DNA of 64,000 bases from NCBI GenBank assembly GCA_963513935.1, contig OY740765.1, positions 75,003,718 through 75,067,717 on the forward strand, in the 5' to 3' direction. Within the stretch, counting starts at the first letter, position 1; every line of letters starts with the position of its first letter. A program made the position numbers and the translations under genes. A model generated the notes under the pieces. The model did not search any database. It had not been told where the DNA came from and saw nothing but the letters and a program-made list of their open reading frames with translations. Source of the DNA: Aphrophora alni. Its lineage: Eukaryota > Arthropoda > Insecta > Hemiptera > Aphrophoridae. Shown here in pieces: positions 56,992 to 64,000 of this stretch.

Positions 56992-57762
56992 TGTTATGAA
57001 TTGGCCCTCTAAAATATGCCTGGGTTCTTATTTTCAATTAAATATCAAAATTAGTGGTTCGGTAATTTATTAATACATCAATGCAACATTATAATGCATA
57101 ACAATAATTAGAACCTAATTGAAACATTTACTCAAACTGATAATTCAAACGAAATATTAATTAATTACTCAAATAAATTACATAAATCAATTACTCAAAT
57201 AAATTACATAAATCAATCACTCAAATAAATTACATAAATCAATTACTCAAATAAATTACACAAATCAATTATTCAAATAAATTACACAAATCAATTACTC
57301 AAATAAATTACATAAATCAATTACTCAAATAAATTACATAAATCAATTACTCAAATAAATTACATAAATCAATTACTCAAATAAATTACACGAATCAATT
57401 GTTTAAAAATTTCAAAAGTGTTCCAACTATCATTATATTTTAAATTAAAGAAATTACAAGTCCTCTAACGGGTGACAAATACAGAAATGCTTGCTTACTG
57501 TCTGCTGAGTAGAGTTCCTGAGCCAAGTTCCTGCACCACGGCAATCGACCTGCCGGTATCATCAAGATGGAAAAGACCTCACCCAAATTCTGCTGATCGT
57601 TTATATACCTTTAGGATTCTTGGTTGCTCTAGTTTCTATGCAAGTCAAGCATTTCAACATTTTTTTAATTGTTTCACAATAGTTGGATCATTCTGAGCTT
57701 TGTGAATGTGATTCCTTTCTAATCTAACCTAATATTAATCTAATATTAACTTATTCCTAACA
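56992..57762. repeat. Solo LTR 2 with 4-bp TSD, inserted in the tandem array
   Basis: It starts TGTTATGAATTGGCCCTC and ends TATTCCTAACA, flanked by CATC at 56988-56991 and 57763-57766. The same family as solo LTR 1 (37633-38266). It is longer because of an expanded 26-bp repeat in its first half. The ORF 57472-57696 is LTR sequence, with a counterpart at 37972 in the other copy. Confidence 0.85.
57150..57405. repeat. 26-bp minisatellite inside solo LTR 2
   Basis: About nine to ten copies of a unit close to aattactcaaataaattaca followed by taaatc. Solo LTR 1 has at the same place a different short repeat of 'tttaatacaaaac' type, so this part of the LTR is a hotspot of expansion. Confidence 0.9.
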
Positions 57763-57850
57763 CATCTCTCGTTTTCCCTATAATCTTGAATGTTAAGATA
57801 AACTATATCACATCATATGTTCCCTTAAAGCATTGAATGTAAGATACATT

Positions 57851-58109
57851 TTTTTTTGTTGCATAAGTCTGATTGCAAGATACTTCAGAGAAATCTTTGG
57901 TACTTAATGTTTAAACCTAATGATGAATTTTAGATATTAGATCTACTAGATTTTCACTTTTCAATTAAAAATAAATTTGTTTTTGCGGTGACTAACAAGA
58001 ATGAAATAGAAATGACAAAGTAAGTAGTAGAAAGGGTATTTTAAAAGTAGAATTAAATATATCCCTAACATATTTTTTCTTTATAAAAATGACAAATCTT
58101 TTTTTTTAG
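57851..58109. other. Non-coding, end of intron 2
   Basis: Ends in the T-rich acceptor ttttttttag before exon 3. Confidence 0.5.
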
Positions 58110-58304
58110 AAACTGAATTCATTAAAAAGCTTGGTGTGTCGGTGCTATACATATTATGACTGTGAATTCCTTATCAAATTCAGTGCTCAACTGTCACTGA
58201 TGCCACCATCAAACCTACGATACGTACGCAATGAAGACAATGAAACTACCTGCATTTATAACAAAACCGGAACTTTGTTAGTTAAATTTCGAAATGAAAA
58301 TCTG
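58110..58304 (+). CDS. NRF1-family-like gene, exon 3
   Basis: A 65-codon phase-0 exon after a T-rich acceptor, ending at the donor ctg|gtaagt. Its start, KLNSLKSLVCRCYTYYDCEF and LIKFSAQL, follows the NRF1 pattern 'W..ALR.IV.NCY..HGREDLL.AF' at the end of the DNA-binding/dimerisation domain. Its second half (NETTCIYNKTGTLLVKF) fits the 'DGT.SLI..GTG..VATL' segment after it. The distance from exon 2 is about 24.4 kb, all of it repeats and non-coding DNA. It differs clearly from ordinary NRF1/ewg, so it is a paralogue or a fast-evolving relative. Confidence 0.65.
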
Positions 58305-60258
58305 GTAAGTGTTGATTTACTTTTGAGCATTATGTAAAAAATGTTCTTAACAAATTTTTGCATGCATCTATTTTTATGAAATCGTATGCATATTTAACAC
58401 TCAATTTTATGCTAGAAAATATTCAAACATGTGTTAGTAAATACAAATTCTGTTATTTTACCATGAAACCTACTCGGGTAAGAAAATGTCAGCTTTTATT
58501 TGACATAATGTCTTAATCAGGTTTAATACATCTGCAATGTATAAATGATCTACTGAAGATAATATATGCAGAAATATGTTAAATTTTTATGTCCAACTAT
58601 ATTGTAACTAATATATGATTATTGTTAGTGTGTCAAAATTGCATGTTGTATGTTAGTAATCACGTATGTATACCTTGTATATACTTAAATTTATGTTTAT
58701 TTGATAACAGTTAATGTTAAGGAGTGGCATTTAGATGTTCTTAAAAACCTTAAGCCAAATATCGTGGTATATTCTGGCTTATGGTGGAAAAATTAAAAGA
58801 CCCTTATACCAAGAGCATATTAGAACAATTGCTCATGTGTTGTCTCTGTTCAATTCATCAGTTGCTCTATATAATATGGTTGCACACATGGCAGACGTTG
58901 GCTTTATTTGGAAGAGGTTTACTGTGTACATTGAATGTAATGAAAGTGTGTGTGTGCGCGTAGTTGATTTCTTCCTTATAATTTTTAGTTTCTTTACTCT
59001 TTTTTGTTATTGTTTACTTGATTTTTTTTAAATTTGACACGGTGTGTCCCAGGAGGAAACTGGCATAATTCACAGATGCATTCATTAGACCTAAATAATG
59101 AAAAACATTCATATGAACATAGGTTCTGAAATGTTTCATTTCCAGACAATCCACAATTTTGAATTTTTGTTTAATAATTGTATCTTTGTAATTAGATAAC
59201 ATATTCTGTTCAAATCTGGCATACAATGTCAATAATAACTCATGCTAAAAAGCAATATTTTTTTATCATAATATACTAAAAAATTAGACTTTAACTTGTT
59301 TAAAATTGTCTTTATTACAGACTTTTAAATTACAAAAACCGAGTTATTGACAAAACACACGGTGAGTTACAAAGGTCCAAGAACTAGATCTTTGGTTTTT
59401 TTTTTGTAATTAAACATGTAAAAATTTCATTAAAAGAAAATTGATATAGGTAGGCCTAAATTAGGCAACTAAAAAATAAATACAGATTTTGAAATTCGAC
59501 TAGTATTAATAACAAAATAGTCAAATTTGTTTTATCATAATGTTTCACATTTTATTTACAATTACCAATTTTTTTAGTTTTATGTTTTTTGACGATAACT
59601 TGGTTACAGAAAAATAAAAACCCATTTGATTTGTCATTAAAATATTAATATTTTGTCTCTTATAAACTGTCGCCATTTTGAATATTTACATAATAAAGTT
59701 TTATATCATGGTATATTTATTAAAAATAGCATAAACAATGTGTATACCCAATTAAAACTTATAACATTACTAATTTCAAAAGTTATCATTAAATTTTTTT
59801 TAACACAAAATGGCCAACAGACGTAAAATGAAGCACTCCTGACCTATATTTATATAAACTTTTTTTTTTTGTTTTAGCTCTGTTTCAGCTTCCAAAATAT
59901 TGCTGTGATTATGAATAACTTTGTCTATTTAATTTATTCAAAATCAGTACTTTTTGTTATATTTTTATTATGTTGTTCATGCAAGTTATTACTTAATTTC
60001 ATTAATATATTACCTTGTAATACTTTTGCTAAATACATGTTTTACTTGTAATATTTTTAACTGAGAAACAATAAATAATATTCAATATTAAAACAAAACA
60101 AAAATAGCTAGTACTTATTCCTTACTCCATCTGATATTAATAAATTATATTTAAATAAAAGATATAAACATAAATGTAAATACCATATCTCCAATATATT
60201 TTTAAACACAAAAACTAAATTTATAGAGCAACATACCTATTTTGTCTTTATTTTTCAG
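58305..60258. other. Intron 3, non-coding
   Basis: No further exon or known repeat is recognised. The intron ends with the acceptor tttatttttcag. Confidence 0.5.
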
Positions 60259-60306
60259 ATGTATGATGTTGGCAAGCATCCTCGAAAACATCTTTACCCT
60301 ATTATA
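60259..60306 (+). CDS. NRF1-family-like gene, exon 4 (16 codons)
   Basis: Between the acceptor atttttcag and the donor ata|gtaagt lies a 48-base phase-0 exon coding MYDVGKHPRKHLYPII. All three exon joints of the gene are phase 0 with good splice sites, which supports it. The gene must continue to the right; I could not find the next exon before 64000, so it probably lies beyond the window. Confidence 0.5.
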
Positions 60307-60999
60307 GTAAGTAGACCTTCATATTAAGTAAATCTTTTTTTGGTTCTACAATGTTAATTATATCTATAAAACTAGGAGAGATTCATATTTGCTTTGCATG
60401 CCAACAACCTCCCTCCTCCTTGCTGGTTGTGCTGGCTTTTTTGGTCACCATTTTGTTTTTGAATGAGTTTTACGTCCTATTTAAAAAGCAATGTAGTAAA
60501 TTCAAAATCAGTCTCCTAAAACAATGTGTGGGAAATAAATTTGGTAAATTGGTGGAAAAACAAATGTATACTTATGCCTTCATTTTGTACTATGTTGGCC
60601 AGGTATAAGCGATAGTGAGATATTTTTAATTTTTAAATCAGCAGTCTATGACTCATACTATATATAAGTTTGAAAAAAATTCAGTTGGAAAATAAAAAAG
60701 ATTTGATTTTGGATGGTCATTTTGTTTCTAAAGGGATCTGTACAAGTTCTACATAAAATGTTTAATAAATTCGAAATCATCAATCACATTTTCTCTTACT
60801 GTGGCCCCCTAAATTACAAATCAGTGTTTATGGACTTTTGTGGGTCGTTTCACCGTAGGAGCTGTCTACAGGCAATGTGGGGAGTGGTGATGCTTGAAAA
60901 GAGGGAATTGAAGGGGGAGTCAGATGGTAGCAATGAAACATGTCTTTCAAATCTAGTCTAGTTGTAAAGCATAGGTTTCACATACCTTTTTATTCCTAG
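60307..60999. other. Non-coding
   Basis: The ORFs at 60351 and 60713 have no family features and no splice-site support. Confidence 0.45.
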
Positions 61000-61137
61000 T
61001 TACAAGAACTCTACACTGCTCATTTCATCATCACTGTCTTTGTTGTCATTATCATTGCTCCAATCACTATTACTGCTGATTTCTGTAAGACTTGTCACTG
61101 AGCTTATGCGGGCAAGTTTTATTTGTCCAGTTAGTTT
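61000..61137 (-). pseudogene. Acidic C-terminal coding fragment cut by piggyBac
   Basis: The minus-strand frame from the TTAA at 61136 to a TAA at 61000-61002 gives 45 residues ending SDWSNDNDNKDSDDEMSSVE and two more. An acidic, Ser-rich tail like this is common at protein ends and also at piggyBac N-termini. It begins right at the insertion site of the + strand piggyBac, so it may be the end of a gene interrupted by it. I cannot name it. Confidence 0.3.
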
Positions 61138-61860
61138 AACACTTTAACCGTATCACGGGTCTCTGAGACCGGACGGGAATTTCGTCTCTACAAAATTGGC
61201 ACACCTGATAGTTCGATTAATTTCTCCCGCTTAGTAGCTGTCAAGGAGCTTCTGGCCAATAGTAATTTTTAGCCTTCAGCTGTCGTTCCGCGTGTAGCAG
61301 TGTTTTATGATTTTTGTTACGGTCTCCTGTACCGGACGATACGTTTAGTGTCTGGCGAGTCCCGGCCTGCAATAACGGATGATATGCATTACGTTTGAAA
61401 TTTTGTGGGTGTATCTACCAGTGTAAATATTATTGCACATAGTTTTTGTTTTTGGGTTCTTTATCTATTTTGTGTTTGACATGGCTCATTCCCAGGATAT
61501 AAGAGTGGATGATGCTGACTTCAATGATCATATTTTGCAACTCCTTTACAACAACGTAGAGGAAGAAAGTGACGAAGACGTGGATGATTCGGATCAAGAT
61601 CCTGATTATTTGGTTTCTGATGCTGACAGGGAAACTAGTGACAGGAGTAGTTAAAAATGACGAACCCTGAATAGAGGATGAAAATGATATGCATTATATT
61701 GTTGGAAATTTTGTTATTTAGGATGGGGAGTCTGAATTCTATTGGTGTAAAGATGATAGTATTTGCTGCGAGAGAAAAGAAACAAACAAAGACGAACACC
61801 CCAACACAACATTTTGAGAGGACCACTTCCCGGTCCGGCAAGAAGGGCTAGAAATTATTT
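61136..61860 (+). mobile_element. Truncated piggyBac element with transposase N-terminus
   Basis: TTAA at 61136-61139 is followed by a terminal sequence (cactttaaccgtatcacggg) and a small palindrome ggtctctgagacc. A non-coding leader comes next. An ATG at 61481 opens a 57-codon acidic ORF (to 61654) with EEESDEDVDDSDQDPDY, typical of the N-terminus of piggyBac/PGBD transposases. Another piece near 61780-61835 (QHFERTTSRSGKKG) may follow it. The catalytic part and the right terminal repeat are absent, so the element is truncated. Confidence 0.6.
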
Positions 61861-61917
61861 TGAAAATAAATAAACAAATAGTATTTTTTGTTGAAAACAT
61901 TTTTTCCCCTCCATTTT

Positions 61918-61918
<1 letters not shown>

Positions 61919-61970
<52 letters not shown>
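61919..61970. repeat. TA microsatellite
   Basis: About 25 uninterrupted TA units. Confidence 0.95.
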
Positions 61971-61971
<1 letters not shown>

Positions 61972-62523
61972 TTTATGAAGCCATCAAATGAATCACTTTT
62001 CCTATGTATTTTCCATAATTCAGACTCGGCAAATGAGATTGAATGGTAGGCTAGTTATTTAAACTCATTTTATGTGGATCCGACAATACGGACTCACTTG
62101 TGAGTCCAAATAGATGTGGGGATTTGAAGCTCATATTAAATATATATATATTCACTTGTGATAACTTAGAATACCAAGTACATGGAACGGTTACAATGTA
62201 CCGTAGGAACAATGGAACATTATTAACGGTTCCTGAATTCAGATTAAGAGTTCGTTTTCAACATGATGAATATTTATTTATTTGACAGATTTTGATAGTT
62301 AGGGAACCTTTTCTGAAGTAACATTTAACAAAAAGTTATGCATATTCATCGAATTAGTTAAGATTAACGATATAAAAATGTGTCAATAGCCTAATGAGAA
62401 TTATTGCATAATTTAAAAACAACAAAAATAATTTCAAGAACCAAACCCTTATTTAATTAGGCATTTCATTATTACATGACGAAGTTTTAGACTATAATAT
62501 AAATAATAATAATAATTGTCATA
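61971..62523. other. Non-coding
   Basis: Nothing recognised; short ORFs only. Confidence 0.5.
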
Positions 62524-62525
62524 TA

Positions 62526-63365
62526 CAGTAGAACCCCTCTAATCCGCCCTCGGATGGTCCGTCACCTCGGTTAGTCCGACCGTGCTCGAGCTCTTGGCTA
62601 TTGATATTATTCCGCCGACTTGCAGACTTGTGGAATGTCTCACGCCTGGCGGGCGCCAATCTTTCCGGTTTGTTATCGCTATCGGTTTGTAATTGCTATC
62701 GCTTTTCCGCATCAGTGCTGTGTCATCTCTCGTGAAAAATTAAACACTACAAAGCTTTTTTACAGATTCCCCTCTGTCAAGTCTTTTGACACATTTAACC
62801 GCGTCTGAAACGAAACCAACACACGCTTCCGTATACCCGTTTTCGTAACTCGCTCATTTTTATTTACTGTATATACTGTACGTAGATCATAACCAGTCAA
62901 AGACAAGAAGAAAACTGAAAAGAAATGTTATATTTTCCATAATGTATACTAAATTACTTCGTGGAAAAAAAGCGGCCCATCAAACGATGTTGCCTTTGTA
63001 TGTCTGCTATACCGACGGGTGCCAATGCCGCGGTGTTTTTATGCCGCCGACAATGGGATACCGCTATCGACAAAGTCGTTTGACTCGCCGCTGCTTTGGT
63101 GTTTCAATTACTGTACAATTTATTTTCGGAAACTCTCATCCAACCAGTACACTACGATATAGGCCGGTTAACAGAAGTTCTACTGTAGTTGCAAAGTTTA
63201 TATATAGACTTTTAAAAGTTTATATATCACTTATTTCACTTTAAAAAAATCTGTTTATATAATACAGTATGTAATAAATATTGACTTTTTTCGGATAATC
63301 CGACCTTTTTTGCGTTCCGACCATGCCCCCAGTCCCGAAGGTGACAGATTACAGGGGTTCTACTG
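62526..63365. mobile_element. pogo/Tigger-type element with TA duplication
   Basis: The ends CAGTAGAACCCCTCTAATCC and its inverted match gattacaggggttctactg are flanked by TA (62524-62525 and 63366-63367). The 840-bp interior is GC-richer than its surroundings and has two short ORFs (62620-62808 and 62942-63244) without recognisable transposase motifs. I call it non-autonomous. It is a different family from the pogo MITE at 22129. Confidence 0.85.
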
Positions 63366-63367
63366 TA

Positions 63368-64000
63368 CTCTAGGTAGGCATTTGTATTCATAGAACAATT
63401 AGGCTAATTTAAATTAATTGTTCTTAAATAAAATGTTGTAAACATCAAACACCAGTCTATCATCGTTTTGAAAAGTATATCTGAAAGCGGTTTATTTAAT
63501 CTATTTTACAAAAAATAGATTTAATACATATTAATCAGAAACAAAAACCTTGATTACTATTGCAAAATGAATACGAAAAGCACTGTTCTGTTGAACTACG
63601 AAACAAAAAACTTTAAAACTAAGTAAACGTGTTCTTGATTTTATACCACCGTGATCTTAGACCGTTAAGACAAATGCAAATAGGTCCACAAAATTTAATT
63701 ATGTTTTGATCCGAAGATAATTCTGATTGACAATTAATTATTGGTCTGAGGCATAGACATAAAATAGATTAGGCTAGCCAACTGTCAAAGGTGTAGAACT
63801 ATTGATAGTTTTAATTATCGCTTACTATTGATAAACGCATATCGATAGTTTTGATCATTATTGATTTGAATTTTTCTGTTGTTGTAAACTGCAATTTTAT
63901 TTGACTATCTAGTCTATTGGTATAATACTTATATGATTATTTTTTTTAAATGCGCCATTCCGGTTTTCAGTTAAATGGCACGGAGTTTACATTTATATTG
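63368..64000. other. Non-coding to the window end
   Basis: AT-rich, no gene or known repeat recognised. A 'ttgatagttttaat(t/c)at' motif recurs near 63800-63860. Confidence 0.5.

Larger units (their letters stand above)
56225..57850. repeat. Tandem array of a unit of about 60 bp
   Basis: The unit (key parts: cctaaaactttgaatgtcca, gataaaatatatccaactca, tcatactttcc) is repeated more than ten times with moderate divergence from about 56225 to 56991. After an LTR insertion it continues at 57767-57850. The minus-strand ORF 56653-56835 is a reading of the repeat and not a gene. Confidence 0.85.

Noticed and set aside
56225..57405. Regular repeats that could suggest a CRISPR array
   Set aside because: The units are directly adjacent and diverged without unique spacers, and the window is animal nuclear DNA.

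Overview
The window is a stretch of AT-rich animal nuclear DNA, most likely from an insect. The evidence is a split gene with GT-AG introns, 5S-rRNA-like fragments of insect type, and insect-style transposon families (piggyBac, pogo/Tigger, hAT, IS630/mariner-like, BEL/Pao, Ty3/gypsy and non-LTR elements). It is long non-coding DNA filled with broken mobile elements, and no cluster of intact cellular genes is present. The species cannot be named from the sequence; a hemipteran is only a guess.

Layout. 1-3845: a Ty3/gypsy retroelement with an internal deletion that joins gag to the end of integrase, followed by a long putative 3' LTR. About 4250-12130: the most unusual part, a GC-richer, densely packed block of decayed genes on the + strand. 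In order it holds an unknown ORF, a parvovirus-VP1-type phospholipase A2-like protein with a basic tail, an adenovirus-type maturation protease, a putative penton-like capsid protein (now split in two), a putative double-jelly-roll major capsid protein, small ORFs, a PC4-like protein, an uncharacterised ORF, and IAP-type BIR and RING pieces. I read it as an endogenous copy of a midsize linear dsDNA virus of the adintovirus/Polinton-like kind. No polymerase or viral integrase is seen here. A large inverted repeat lies just after it (12210-12666).

About 12.7-25 kb is non-coding with a hAT remnant, a hAT MITE with target-site duplication (TSD), 5S-like fragments, a pogo MITE, a near-perfect hairpin and a BEL/Pao remnant. 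From 25302 to 60306 four phase-0 exons on the + strand (25279-25433, 33573-33731, 58110-58304, 60259-60306) fit together as a divergent member of the NRF1/erect-wing/P3A2 DNA-binding family, the only likely cellular gene. Its introns (about 8.1, 24.4 and 2.0 kb) carry two non-autonomous piggyBac elements (one splitting a LINE, one holding a solo LTR), two LINE remnants, a Ty3/gypsy pol remnant, a hAT element with an exact 8-bp TSD and an IS630/mariner-like transposase remnant. They also hold a mosaic in which a second virus-like fragment lies between a hAT and a piggyBac transposase, a fold-back element with a 12-bp TSD, and a tandem array split by another solo LTR. After 60.3 kb come a truncated piggyBac and a second pogo element.

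Family names for the capsid-like, packaging-ATPase-like and PC4-like pieces rest on motif recognition without any search, and are scored accordingly.
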